From NCBI GenBank assembly GCA_023428545.1, contig JAEYXH010000008.1, positions 1 through 64,000 of the forward strand: a stretch of 64,000 nt of DNA, written 5' to 3'. Both the position numbers and the translations under genes were made by a program. The notes under the pieces are model-generated. The model saw only the letters and a program-made list of their open reading frames with translations, was not told the origin of the DNA and did not search any database. Positions 7,750-17,317 of the stretch are shown here, one piece after another. The stretch's first letter is position 1, and each line of letters starts with the position of its first letter. The DNA comes from Bacteroidota bacterium. Its GTDB lineage: Bacteria > Bacteroidota > Bacteroidia > Bacteroidales > Prolixibacteraceae.

Positions 7750-10077
7750 ATGCAGGAAAATCTGGTCATTGTCGAATCACCCGCCAAAGCGAAAACCATT
7801 GAAAAGTTTCTCGGAAATGATTTCAAGGTCGCTTCGAGCATGGGACATATTCGTGACCTGGCAAAAAAAGACTTTGGAATTGATATTGAAAATAACTTCC
7901 AACCACAATATATCATCTCAGATGACAAGAGAAAAGTGGTTGCCGAACTTAAGAAGCTGGCAAAATCAGCCACTGAGATTTGGCTTGCATCTGATGAGGA
8001 CCGTGAAGGAGAAGCCATTGCATGGCACCTTAAGGAAGTGCTTGGATTAAAACCAGAACACACACGCAGGATTGTGTTTCATGAAATCACCAAAGATGCC
8101 ATCCTCAATGCTATCAATCATCCGCGTGAGATTGACCTGAACCTTGTCAATGCACAGCAAGCCCGCAGGGTACTCGACCGGATCGTAGGCTTTGAGGTAT
8201 CACCAGTTCTCTGGAAAAAGGTAAAGCCCTCACTTTCGGCAGGTCGGGTTCAGTCGGTTGCTGTAAGACTCATCGTGGAAAGGGAAAGGGAAATAATGAA
8301 CTTCCAATCCACCTCTGCATTCAGGGTGACAGCCACCTTTATCGCGAAGCTGGCCGATGGACAACAATCGGAATTAAAGGCCGAATTGTCGAAAAGATTT
8401 GACAACCGCGAAGAGGCTTACGAATTTCTGAGTCAGTGCAAGAATGCAACATTTACGGTAAGTGACATCACCAAAAAACCAGCACGCCGGAGCCCGGCAC
8501 AGCCATTCACCACATCGACCCTTCAGCAGGAAGCCAGCCGCAAGCTGGGATTCTCGGTCAGCCAGACCATGTCGGTAGCGCAAAGGCTCTACGAGGCAGG
8601 TAAAATCACCTACATGAGGACTGACTCCGTGAACCTTTCTTCACTGGCGATCCATACCGCAGCCAAAAAAATTACTGAATTGAATGGTGAAAAATATGTG
8701 AAAACCAGGCAATACAAGACAAAAAGTAAAGGGGCACAGGAGGCACATGAAGCCATTCGGCCCACCTACATTGATCATGAACAGATTCCCGGAACCGCCC
8801 AGGAAAAAAAGCTTTACGAACTGATTTGGAAGCGCACCATAGCTTCACAAATGGCTGATGCCGAGCTGGAAAAAACCACCGTGACGATCGACATATCCAC
8901 TTCTTCCGATAAATTTATCGCTTCAGGTGAAGTCATCATATTTGATGGGTTTTTGACAGTTTACCTCGAATCAACCGATGATGAAAATGGCTCACAGGGA
9001 GGAGAAGCCCTGATTCCTCCCCTCAAAGCCAAAGATGCTTTAATGTCGAAATCCATTCAGGCGGTTCAGCGTTATTCGCAACGACCACCCCGTTATACGG
9101 AAGCTTCGCTGGTTAAAAGGCTCGAAGAACTGGGTATTGGCAGGCCATCCACCTATGCGCCAACCATCACCACCATCCAAAATAGGAATTATGTAGTGAA
9201 AGAAGATCGGCAGGGAATTGAACGTCAGTTTATTCAACTCGAATTGGCAAAAGGGCAAATAAAGGAATCTGTCAAGACCGAAGTTTCGGGAACCGAAAAG
9301 GCCAAGCTCTTTCCCACCGACATTGGCATGGTGGTTACGGATTTCCTGATGGAATATTTTGATCAGATCATGGATTACAATTTTACGGCAAAGGTTGAAG
9401 CTGAATTCGACGAGATTGCAGAAGGTAAAAGAGTGTGGACGGAGATGATCGATGAATTCTACCAACCCTTTCACGAAAAGATAGACAATGCCTTGAAAAA
9501 CTCGGAGAAAACCAAGGGAGAGAGACTTTTGGGCAGCGATCCGGTTTCAGGCAAACCAGTTTATGTAAAAATTGGCAGGTTTGGACCCATAGCGCAACTG
9601 GGAAAAGCCATTCCGGACAGTGACGAGGAAAAACCTCAATTTGCAAGCCTTAGAAGTGGGCAGCACCTTGAAACCATCACATTGGATGATGCGCTTGAGC
9701 TTTTCAAAATGCCACGGGACCTTGGTGATTTTGAGAATAAGAAAGTTACCATAGGCATTGGACGATTCGGTCCCTATGTGCGTCATAATAATCTTTTTGT
9801 ATCACTTGCCAAAACCGATGATCCTTATTCGGTCGATTTGGACAGGGCTATAGAATTAATCGAGCAAAAAAGAGAAAAAGACCGCAATTCGGTATTGCGT
9901 GTATTTGAGCAGGATCCGGAATTGAGAATCTTAAATGGACGATGGGGTCCCTATCTCTCATACAAAAAAACCAATGTCAGATTACCCAAAGGAAAAAAGG
10001 CAGAGGATCTGACCTTCGAAGAGTGCATTGAAATGGTATCCAAGGCACCTTCAACACCCAAAAGAAAAAAGAAATAG
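7750..10077 (+). CDS. topA: DNA topoisomerase I
   Basis: Type IA topoisomerase that relaxes negative supercoils. The N-terminal Toprim domain shows IVESPAKAKTIEKFLG and SDEDREGEAIAWHL; the catalytic tyrosine is Tyr288 in TYMRTDS. The C-terminal part holds repeated beta units with WGPYLSY/FGPYVRH-like sequence instead of four-cysteine zinc ribbons, and it ends in a lysine-rich tail, which is usual in Bacteroidota. Length 775. The arginase-fold gene begins 35 bp after the stop, so topA probably heads a transcript leading into the T9SS genes. Confidence 0.97.
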   Translation: MQENLVIVESPAKAKTIEKFLGNDFKVASSMGHIRDLAKKDFGIDIENNFQPQYIISDDKRKVVAELKKLAKSATEIWLASDEDREGEAIAWHLKEVLGLKPEHTRRIVFHEITKDAILNAINHPREIDLNLVNAQQARRVLDRIVGFEVSPVLWKKVKPSLSAGRVQSVAVRLIVEREREIMNFQSTSAFRVTATFIAKLADGQQSELKAELSKRFDNREEAYEFLSQCKNATFTVSDITKKPARRSPAQPFTTSTLQQEASRKLGFSVSQTMSVAQRLYEAGKITYMRTDSVNLSSLAIHTAAKKITELNGEKYVKTRQYKTKSKGAQEAHEAIRPTYIDHEQIPGTAQEKKLYELIWKRTIASQMADAELEKTTVTIDISTSSDKFIASGEVIIFDGFLTVYLESTDDENGSQGGEALIPPLKAKDALMSKSIQAVQRYSQRPPRYTEASLVKRLEELGIGRPSTYAPTITTIQNRNYVVKEDRQGIERQFIQLELAKGQIKESVKTEVSGTEKAKLFPTDIGMVVTDFLMEYFDQIMDYNFTAKVEAEFDEIAEGKRVWTEMIDEFYQPFHEKIDNALKNSEKTKGERLLGSDPVSGKPVYVKIGRFGPIAQLGKAIPDSDEEKPQFASLRSGQHLETITLDDALELFKMPRDLGDFENKKVTIGIGRFGPYVRHNNLFVSLAKTDDPYSVDLDRAIELIEQKREKDRNSVLRVFEQDPELRILNGRWGPYLSYKKTNVRLPKGKKAEDLTFEECIEMVSKAPSTPKRKKK

Positions 10078-10111
10078 TTGGCAGTCGTTTAAGTACTTAT
10101 ACAAATGTAAG

Positions 10112-11272
10112 ATGAATCTTTCACCCTATTTTGATGCGGTTGATTTTGAATTGCTTCAGTCGCAGAAGAAATTCACCAAAAACATGCTGGGGTATTACAT
10201 CGAGAAAGATACCATCAAATCGAGTGAGAAGGGACCGGCCAAATATACGATTGCGCTCATAGGGGTTCCCAATAATCGGAAAACACCGAATAAAGGAACC
10301 GCCCATGCTCCGGATGAAATTCGTAAAAACCTTTATCAACTCAGCTATTTCGACACCGCCGTAAAAATTATCGATCTGGGAAACCTGCGGTCGGGAAGAT
10401 CGGATAATGATGTCTATTTTGCGTTGCGTGATGTTATTGATTATCTGAATGAAGAAGAGATTATTACGGTTATAATGGGAGGAGGACAAGACCTCAGCAT
10501 TGGAATTGCAAGGGCTTTCCAGAACAATCCTGAGTTTACGATGGCCATCGCCGATGCCAGGGTAGATGTCAAAACAACACGTGAGACCACCGATTCAACA
10601 AACTTTCTCACCAAGATCCTGAAAGAAAATCCGGGGCTTTTCCATCTTGAGATGCTTGGCATTCAAGGGCATTACGCATCGCCCGACATTCTGGATTACC
10701 TGAAGGAAAACACATTTGATTATCATCAGCTGGGGCGCATCAGGGATGATTTCCCCCTAACAGAGCCGATACTTAGAAACAGCCATTTTCTGAGTTTCGA
10801 CATCGCTTGCGTCAGGCAATCGGATGCTGCAGGTCAAATTTTACCATCCCCAAACGGATTCTATTCAGAAGAGGCATGCCAGATAGCCAGATATGCAGGA
10901 CTGAGCAACCGACTGACGGTCTTTGGACTTTTCGAGGTTAATCCGGCTTTTGATAAGTCGGGTTGCACAACTGCCCTTGCAGCCCAGATAGTCTGGTATT
11001 TTCTGGAGGGAACGTTACATCGGAGAAAGGAAGATCCGGCAATCAATAAAGAAGCGTTCACCCGCTATTATGTTGAAATGGAAACACATGGTGAAACGCT
11101 TGTGTTTTTTCACCAGCCAGTCACCAATCGCTGGTGGATCGAAATATCATATGGTGAAGGAGATAGCTGGATAGTTGCCTGCAATGAGTCAGATTACCGA
11201 CGGGCTATAACCCGCGAAGTACCCGAGGTTTGCCTGAAATATCTCAGAAAAACAGAACGACAGTCAAAATAA
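10112..11272 (+). CDS. Arginase/formimidoylglutamase-fold protein with a degenerate metal site
   Basis: The ureohydrolase fold is recognisable, but the manganese ligands are partly replaced. Where active enzymes have GGxH the sequence has GGGQDLSIG (His to Gln); the DAHxD motif reads DARVD (His to Arg); and the SFDxDxxxP motif reads SFDIACVRQ (second Asp to Ala). Three of six usual ligands are lost, so hydrolase activity looks unlikely; a structural or binding role is inferred. Database annotations as formimidoylglutamase would probably be misleading. The ATG at 10112 is preferred because the open frame otherwise overlaps topA. It lies between topA and porP, 117 bp ahead of the latter, which suggests a link to T9SS or cell-envelope function. 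Confidence 0.75.
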   Translation: MNLSPYFDAVDFELLQSQKKFTKNMLGYYIEKDTIKSSEKGPAKYTIALIGVPNNRKTPNKGTAHAPDEIRKNLYQLSYFDTAVKIIDLGNLRSGRSDNDVYFALRDVIDYLNEEEIITVIMGGGQDLSIGIARAFQNNPEFTMAIADARVDVKTTRETTDSTNFLTKILKENPGLFHLEMLGIQGHYASPDILDYLKENTFDYHQLGRIRDDFPLTEPILRNSHFLSFDIACVRQSDAAGQILPSPNGFYSEEACQIARYAGLSNRLTVFGLFEVNPAFDKSGCTTALAAQIVWYFLEGTLHRRKEDPAINKEAFTRYYVEMETHGETLVFFHQPVTNRWWIEISYGEGDSWIVACNESDYRRAITREVPEVCLKYLRKTERQSK

Positions 11273-11317
11273 TAAAAAATTAAATGCGTTCTTTGCTAAA
11301 CCATGAAAATAATCTGA

Positions 11318-11359
11318 TATCAACAAAGGCGAATTGCAGGCTCTAACGTTTTGTTGATA
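11318..11359 (+). promoter_or_regulatory. Inverted repeat in the leader of porP
   Basis: TATCAACAAA (11318-11327) and TTTGTTGATA (11350-11359) form a perfect 10-bp stem around a 22-nt loop, 30 bp before the porP ATG. No T run follows, so it is not a standard terminator. It could be an operator or a mRNA structure controlling the T9SS genes. Confidence 0.4.
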
Positions 11360-11389
11360 AAAAGCATAGCCTGACGAGCATAATTGTTT

Positions 11390-12340
11390 ATGAGAAAGAC
11401 ATTTTACTTTCTACTTATATTTTTTCTGGTTAATTTAGCGGCACTTGGACAACAAGACCCGCAGTACACCAACAATATGTTTTACAAACTGGGGGTGAAT
11501 CCGGGATTTGCAGGTAGTGACGATGCAGTCAGTGGAATAATTCTGAACCGGTATCAGTGGACCGGGTTTCCGGGAGCTTCCAAAACACTGGTTTTCAGTG
11601 CTGACGCGGCAGTTGACCTGTTTGGCATTCCAAGTGGTATCGGATTGAATATTGTCAGTGATGAGATTGGATTCGATCAAAACGTTCTCGTAAATTTCAA
11701 CTATTCCTACAAAGCCAGACTATCGATTGGGACACTTGGAATTGGTGTGTCTGCCGGGGTCTTCAACAAGGGGACCAATGGAGAATGGGAAGTACCTGAA
11801 GATGAAGAAGGTATATATACCCAGCCCGGATCAGACGCTGGTATTCCACAAGGGGAAGTATCCCAGGTGGCTTTTGATGCTGGCTTGGGACTTTACCTGC
11901 AGGGACCGGATTTCTATTTGGGCGCATCTGTAACTCATGTTAACGAACCTGCAATAAAGTATGCTGACCTCGCAGAAACCTTTCTTGCCAGGCACTATTA
12001 TCTGATGGGAGGATACAATATCAGGATGTCAGATCCGTTATTTGAGTTACGCCCATCATTTCTGGTAAAAAGTGACATGGCAGGATGGACAGTCGATTTG
12101 AACACGAACCTGGTATATAACGACAGAATTTGGGGCGGATTGTCATACAGGTTACAGGATGCAGTGTCACTGTTAATGGGGATTGAGTTGATGAACGGTT
12201 TAAAAATAGGATATTCATTCGACCTGGTTACCTCCGCGATTGGAAGATATGGTTATGGGTCGCATGAGATTTTTCTGGGTTATTCATTAGATCTGGACCG
12301 AAACCGGAATAAAAAGTATAAAAGCGTAAGGTTTTTGTAA
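11390..12340 (+). CDS. porP: PorP/SprF family type IX secretion outer-membrane protein
   Basis: The N terminus is a signal peptide (hydrophobic residues about 4-20, cut near LGQQDPQYTNN). QDPQYTNNMFY followed by NPGFAG is the hallmark opening of the PorP/SprF family. The rest has alternating beta-strand character (for example YKARLSIGTLGIGVSAG) and ends in a basic-aromatic tail, as expected of an outer-membrane barrel. In T9SS, PorP-type proteins associate with the PorKN ring and, in gliding species, with adhesin secretion. A TTG two codons upstream (11384) is a weaker start. porK starts 21 bp after the stop. Confidence 0.92.
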   Translation: MRKTFYFLLIFFLVNLAALGQQDPQYTNNMFYKLGVNPGFAGSDDAVSGIILNRYQWTGFPGASKTLVFSADAAVDLFGIPSGIGLNIVSDEIGFDQNVLVNFNYSYKARLSIGTLGIGVSAGVFNKGTNGEWEVPEDEEGIYTQPGSDAGIPQGEVSQVAFDAGLGLYLQGPDFYLGASVTHVNEPAIKYADLAETFLARHYYLMGGYNIRMSDPLFELRPSFLVKSDMAGWTVDLNTNLVYNDRIWGGLSYRLQDAVSLLMGIELMNGLKIGYSFDLVTSAIGRYGYGSHEIFLGYSLDLDRNRNKKYKSVRFL

Positions 12341-12361
12341 AAAAACTATATTTACTGAACT

Positions 12362-13717
12362 ATGAAAAGAATATTTCTTGTACTGATGGTGGTCATTACC
12401 TCCATAAGCTTTACCGGATGTTTTGGTCCGGGAAGTGGAAGCGGGTACGGAAACGGCGAGTTGGTCGGCGTCAAGAGGCAGGGCAAATGGCGGGAAACAC
12501 CCCCCTATGGGATGGTGTTTGTCAGGAGGGGTACCTTGAATATTGGACCCAGTGACCAGGACCCGGCTGCTTCAACCACACCTTCACGAACCGTGTCCAT
12601 CGATGCATTCTGGATGGATGATACTGAAATTACCAATACAGAGTACCGTCAATTTGTTCATTGGGTGCGCGACTCCATCGCCAGACAAACACTTGGGCAG
12701 TCATATCCCGAATACCTGATAACCGAAGACCGGGAAGGCAATCCACTCGACCGGCCACAGATTTCGTGGAGAGAAAGAATCGACTGGAATGATCCCGATG
12801 TGGTAATGACTCTTCAGGACATGTATATTCCTGAAAATGAAAGGTTCATGGGGAAGAAGGAAATCGATCCACGCAAACTGTTTTTTGAATATTGGTGGAT
12901 TGATTATCAGCAGGCAGCCCGAAGAAGTAACAGCTTCAATTTTGAGACACAGCGATATGAAGGAACGGTATTTGACCAAGAGGGAAATGAAGTGCCCATT
13001 GAAAACCGCTCTTCTTTTATTTTCAGAAAACTTGTAAACGTCTATCCTGACACCCTGACCTGGATCCGGGATTTTACCTATTCATACAATGAGCCCTGGG
13101 CAACCAGGTATTTCTGGCATCCAGGCTTTGATGAATATCCGGTGGTAGGTATTTCATGGGAACAGGCACGCGCATTTTGCAGCTGGAGAACCAAAATCCA
13201 GAGTGACTACATGGACAGTCAAATGCAACCTTCCCTGATGGAATACCGGTTACCGACGGAAACTGAATGGGAATATGCTTCCAGGGGAGGAAAAAAATTC
13301 TCGATGTATCCCTGGGGTGGATATTACACCCGTGACCAGGAAGGTGTTTTTATGGCCAATTTCAAGCCTTTGCGTGGAAATTACGTTGAGGATGGAGGGA
13401 TCAGTACCATGAGGGTCGCCAGTTATGACCCCAATGATTTCGGACTTTACGACATGTCAGGGAACGTTGCCGAATGGACAAGCACCGCTTATGACGAGTC
13501 AGGCTATATGCTGATCAATGACCTAAATCCCAATTTTGAATATAATGCCCTTCCCGATGATCCTGCTGTCATGAAACGGAAAGTTGTCAGAGGAGGCTCA
13601 TATAAAGATGTCGCCTACTTTACGCAGGTTTCAACAAGAAGTTTTGAATACCAGGACACAACCAAATCATTCATTGGATTCCGTTGTGTAAAATCAACCT
13701 TTGGTAACGAATTTTAA
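12362..13717 (+). CDS. porK: T9SS lipoprotein PorK/GldK
   Basis: Outer-membrane lipoprotein that forms the periplasmic ring of the type IX secretion system with PorN. The lipobox is SFTGC with Cys20 as lipidation site. The body is a formylglycine-generating-enzyme-like (SUMF1) domain with WMDDTEITNTEYRQFV, RLPTETEWEYASRGG and GGSYKD..TRSFEYQDTTKSFIGFRC, the standard GldK pattern. Length 451 residues. It is followed by porL, porM and porN with gaps of 19, 22 and 3 bp, so the four are clearly one operon. A paralogue lies at 17318. Confidence 0.96.
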   Translation: MKRIFLVLMVVITSISFTGCFGPGSGSGYGNGELVGVKRQGKWRETPPYGMVFVRRGTLNIGPSDQDPAASTTPSRTVSIDAFWMDDTEITNTEYRQFVHWVRDSIARQTLGQSYPEYLITEDREGNPLDRPQISWRERIDWNDPDVVMTLQDMYIPENERFMGKKEIDPRKLFFEYWWIDYQQAARRSNSFNFETQRYEGTVFDQEGNEVPIENRSSFIFRKLVNVYPDTLTWIRDFTYSYNEPWATRYFWHPGFDEYPVVGISWEQARAFCSWRTKIQSDYMDSQMQPSLMEYRLPTETEWEYASRGGKKFSMYPWGGYYTRDQEGVFMANFKPLRGNYVEDGGISTMRVASYDPNDFGLYDMSGNVAEWTSTAYDESGYMLINDLNPNFEYNALPDDPAVMKRKVVRGGSYKDVAYFTQVSTRSFEYQDTTKSFIGFRCVKSTFGNEF

Positions 13718-13736
13718 TCCATAAATTGTTTCCATT

Positions 13737-14705
13737 ATGAACATTGGTGAACTCTTAAAAACAAAACGGGCAAAATCAATCACCGGTTACATATATAGCT
13801 GGGGTGCATCCGTTGTACTTATCGGTGCTTTGTTCAAACTGCAACACTGGCCCTATTCCGGAGTAATTCTTGCCATTGGACTTCTTACGGAAGCAACCAT
13901 TTTCTTCATTTCGGCATTTGAACCACCGCTTGATATTCCTGAATGGTCAAAAGTATACCCCGAATTAAGGGAAGACTATGAAGTAACTGAATTCGATGAA
14001 CTTGAATCCAGGGGAAAAGGGAAACTGGATGATCTTTTAAAAGGGACCGACCTGACTCCTGAACTTATCAAAAAGGTGGGATTCAGTCTGTCAGAGTTAA
14101 GTAACACGGCAAAAGGACTCAGTGACATGTCATCAGCGACTGTTGCCACCGAAATGTATGTCAGGAACCTCTCATCAGCAGGTGAATCCATTGGGTCTTT
14201 TAGTGAACTGAACACAAAGGCACACCAAAATATTCACAACTCGGTGAATGAGCTGGTGGAAACATACCAGAATACATCAAGACAAATCGGCAAATCGAGT
14301 CAGTCAGTCATCGATAAAATTAACCAGTCAGGTGAAGAAATCTCCTCCAAAATCTCTGAATCCGGAACATTCCTTGCCAATACCTATAAATCGGCGGCAC
14401 AGAAGATGGAAGAGAGTCTTAAAAACCTGAATTATTCATCCGATTATGCCGAAAATCTGGCGCGTCTGAATAAAAATCTTTCAACCCTGAACAACGCGGT
14501 TGAGAACCAATTAAAAGGAACTGAGGATCAATTCAAAGCAGGTGCGAAGTTCAACTCCGACCTGGGCAAGATGAATGAAATTCTGGCCTCCTCTGTAGAT
14601 GAACTCAGGCGTTATCAGGAAAATGCAAGTAAACTGAACCAACATCTGGAAGCATTGAATACCATTTACGGCAATATGCTCGGTGCATTGAATTATAAAA
14701 AATAA
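13737..14705 (+). CDS. porL: T9SS inner-membrane motor protein PorL/GldL
   Basis: PorL forms, with PorM, the proton-driven motor of T9SS in the inner membrane. Two membrane helices are visible near residues 14-35 and 40-61; Glu52 lies inside the second helix and Lys34/His37 between them, positions where the family carries residues needed for proton-driven rotation. The remainder is a long cytoplasmic, heptad-rich region (Ser/Asn/Leu) consistent with coiled coil. Length 322 residues, within the family range. Confidence 0.95.
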   Translation: MNIGELLKTKRAKSITGYIYSWGASVVLIGALFKLQHWPYSGVILAIGLLTEATIFFISAFEPPLDIPEWSKVYPELREDYEVTEFDELESRGKGKLDDLLKGTDLTPELIKKVGFSLSELSNTAKGLSDMSSATVATEMYVRNLSSAGESIGSFSELNTKAHQNIHNSVNELVETYQNTSRQIGKSSQSVIDKINQSGEEISSKISESGTFLANTYKSAAQKMEESLKNLNYSSDYAENLARLNKNLSTLNNAVENQLKGTEDQFKAGAKFNSDLGKMNEILASSVDELRRYQENASKLNQHLEALNTIYGNMLGALNYKK

Positions 14706-14727
14706 GCGAACCTGACAATCTGCGATT

Positions 14728-16335
14728 ATGGGTACCAAGAATTGCCCGGAGACCCCGAGGCAAAAAATGATAAACATGATGTACATAGTGCTGACAGCAA
14801 TGTTGGCACTCAATGTGGCGGCACAGGTCCTGGAGGCCTACAGGGTTGTGGATTCAAGCCTGATCCAGACATTGAATGCCGTGGATAACAAAAATCAGCA
14901 GATCTATTCGGCATTTGAACAAGCTTATGCCGAAAATCCTGCAAAAGTTCAGGATTGGAAATCCCAGGCGGACCAGGTCAAGGAAAAATCGAATGCCCTT
15001 GTTGGTTACATAGACGCCCTGAAAGAGAAACTGGTTCTCGCCTCCGGTACAGTGCCACGTTCACCAGATCGTCCTCTAAAGGGAGATGAATTCATTTTTG
15101 TCAATTCAAATAAGGATACCTTAGTCATCAAAAAAGAAGACGACCTGAATACGCCATCCGAAATAATGATTGCACAAAAAGAGGCAACCAATCTGAAGGA
15201 AGAGATAGGTTCATATCGTGAATTTGTGGAAGGCATCATTCCCGAGGAGGATGCTGAACTCAAAAATACAATAAATCAGGAGCTTGAGACTTCAGACAGT
15301 AGGTTTACCCTTAAGAGCGGGGAAAGAAGAACCTGGGAAAGTCTCTATTTTGAAAATAAACCACTTGCAGCTATCCTGACACTTCTTTCAAAGTTGCAGA
15401 TTGACGTCAAAAACTCAGAGGCTAATCTTCTGAATTACCTGTATTCACAAATTGATGCCGGCGCATTCAAATTTAACAAACTCGGTGCTCAGGTAATCGC
15501 CAATTCAGCCATTATCCTTCAGGGTGAAGAATATATTGCACAAGTATTTCTTGCAGCTATCGACACCACCGAAGATCCTGTTATATCGGTGAATGGCCGA
15601 GAATTACCAATCGAAGATGGAAAAGGGATATACCGTTTAAGGGCAAATGAACCAGGAACTTTCAGATGGAGTGGTGTAATCAATTACAAAACCCCTGAAG
15701 GAACTATTCGAAACTACCCTTTTACGCAGGAATATCAGGTCACTCCACCCAGTGTGACAATTTCCCCTACCAAAATGAATGTTTTTTACAGGGGAATAGC
15801 TAATCCCGTTGATGTTTCGGTTCCGGGAGTGACCAAGGAAAACCTCCGGATTGCCATTTCCAATGGAAGAATCGTACAACAGAATAATGACTACTTTGTT
15901 TATCCCAACGAGTTGGATGAACAAGGCAGAAGAACAACGGTTTCCGTTTATTCCCAGGTTGGAGGTACCGAAAAATTGATGGGTAGCATGAACTTCCGTG
16001 TGAAGCGTGTGCCAGACCCTGTTGCACAGGTTGCCAACCAGACAGGTGGTAATTTAAGGAAGGAAGATTTGCAACTCGAAGATGGAATAATGGCAGTATT
16101 GCCCGATTTTGACTTTGACCTGAAGTTCACCGTAACACAATTTGATGTTACCCTTACGGGGGCTGGTGGGTATGCAAACACCTGGAAATCGACAAACAAC
16201 CGGTTTACGGCTGACCAGAAAGCCCAGTTCAGGAACCTTGTAACCGGTAGTATCATCTATATCGACAATATTAAAGCCAGAGGGGATGACGGGACCGACC
16301 GTGATCTGGATCCGATAAGCTTCAAAATACGTTAA
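14728..16335 (+). CDS. porM: T9SS periplasmic shaft protein PorM/GldM
   Basis: PorM crosses the inner membrane once (about residues 13-33, MINMMYIVLTAMLALNVAAQ) and extends into the periplasm to reach the PorKN ring, transmitting motion from PorL. Residues about 35-220 are mainly helical (D1), followed by Ig-like beta domains; PSVTISPTKMNVFYRGIANP opens the third domain as in known GldM proteins. The 535-residue length fits. porN begins 3 bp after the stop codon, suggesting translational coupling. Confidence 0.95.
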   Translation: MGTKNCPETPRQKMINMMYIVLTAMLALNVAAQVLEAYRVVDSSLIQTLNAVDNKNQQIYSAFEQAYAENPAKVQDWKSQADQVKEKSNALVGYIDALKEKLVLASGTVPRSPDRPLKGDEFIFVNSNKDTLVIKKEDDLNTPSEIMIAQKEATNLKEEIGSYREFVEGIIPEEDAELKNTINQELETSDSRFTLKSGERRTWESLYFENKPLAAILTLLSKLQIDVKNSEANLLNYLYSQIDAGAFKFNKLGAQVIANSAIILQGEEYIAQVFLAAIDTTEDPVISVNGRELPIEDGKGIYRLRANEPGTFRWSGVINYKTPEGTIRNYPFTQEYQVTPPSVTISPTKMNVFYRGIANPVDVSVPGVTKENLRIAISNGRIVQQNNDYFVYPNELDEQGRRTTVSVYSQVGGTEKLMGSMNFRVKRVPDPVAQVANQTGGNLRKEDLQLEDGIMAVLPDFDFDLKFTVTQFDVTLTGAGGYANTWKSTNNRFTADQKAQFRNLVTGSIIYIDNIKARGDDGTDRDLDPISFKIR

Positions 16336-16338
16336 AGT

Positions 16339-17202
16339 ATGAAAAGATTATTTCAAATAATTACAGGAGCGCTTCTGTTGATTTCGGTGGCAGGAGCTGA
16401 CTTTGCCTCCGCACAGATCATCAACGGAGCCTATAAACGAGAGGATACTTTCCAGAAAAAGCCGATGCCACTTCCATCCGTAAGGGAAGCTGACGTATTA
16501 TGGTCAAAGATGGTCTGGAGAATAATTGACCTCAGGGAAAAAATCAATCAACCCCTGTACTTTCCAACTGCTCCTGTAGATGGAATGTCAAGTTTATCAC
16601 AACTTCTCCTGAAGGGAATTGAAACAGGCCAAATTACCGCTTATGATGCAAGAAATGATGATGATTTCAAAATGCCCATCGGGATTGCCGAAGTCAAACA
16701 GGCATTTGGCGCTGAAACCCGAACCCGCGAAGTGAGAAATTTCGAAACGGGTGAAATGGAAATCCGAACCATCGAAGGTGAAATCAGGCTAGAGGAGGTC
16801 AAACAATTCATGATCAAGGAAGAATGGTATTTTGATAAGCAAAATTCCAGACTCCAGGTGCGCATTATCGGAATATGTCCTATTCAGGAGTTTTTCCGTG
16901 AAGGGGAAGAAAATATCGAAGGGTCACCAGTTCAAAGGAGGAAAGTGTTTTGGGTTTATTATCCAGAAGCCAGACCAATCCTGGCCTCATCGGAAGTATT
17001 TAACCCATACAACGATTCGAGACGGATGTCATACGATGACCTGTTTATCAAACGGTATTTTAACAGCTACATCGTGCAGGAATCAAATGTTTACAATAAC
17101 AGGCTGATCAGCCAATACCTTTCAGGCAAGGATGCCATGCTTGAGTCGAAGAATATAGAGGATAAAATATTCAACTACGAACAGGATTTGTGGGAATATT
17201 AA
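16339..17202 (+). CDS. porN: T9SS periplasmic ring protein PorN/GldN
   Basis: A signal peptide (about residues 1-26, ending ADFASAQ) precedes a GldN domain. Typical features are ADVLWSKMVWRIIDLREKINQPLY and WYFDKQNSRLQVRIIGICP. PorN binds PorK to form the large periplasmic ring. Length 287 residues is normal. It closes the porP-K-L-M-N operon and is followed at once by a strong intrinsic terminator. Confidence 0.95.
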   Translation: MKRLFQIITGALLLISVAGADFASAQIINGAYKREDTFQKKPMPLPSVREADVLWSKMVWRIIDLREKINQPLYFPTAPVDGMSSLSQLLLKGIETGQITAYDARNDDDFKMPIGIAEVKQAFGAETRTREVRNFETGEMEIRTIEGEIRLEEVKQFMIKEEWYFDKQNSRLQVRIIGICPIQEFFREGEENIEGSPVQRRKVFWVYYPEARPILASSEVFNPYNDSRRMSYDDLFIKRYFNSYIVQESNVYNNRLISQYLSGKDAMLESKNIEDKIFNYEQDLWEY

Positions 17203-17220
17203 TTCTTTACTGAATATGTA

Positions 17221-17256
17221 AAGGCCTTATGAATTCCACCCCATAAGGCCTTTTTT
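17221..17256 (+). terminator. Intrinsic terminator after porN
   Basis: A perfect 11-bp stem AAGGCCTTATG/CATAAGGCCTT (17221-17231 and 17242-17252) with a 10-nt loop runs into T6 (17251-17256). It should end the T9SS transcript and separates it from the second porK-like gene. Confidence 0.88.
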
Positions 17257-17317
17257 ATCATAGACGAAAATTTTTTCTCTCTACTGCCGTTAAATGAATA
17301 GCCGAACAGGAAAATAG

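Noticed and set aside
10028..10111. Longer start of the arginase-fold gene overlapping topA by 50 bp
   Set aside because: The extra residues are basic, low-complexity read-through of the topA tail; ATG 10112 is a normal start.
12362..13717. Reading porK and its paralogue as sulfatase-modifying enzymes
   Set aside because: The SUMF1-like domain is shared, but the lipobox and the PorL/M/N context show T9SS ring lipoproteins; no sulfatase gene is nearby.
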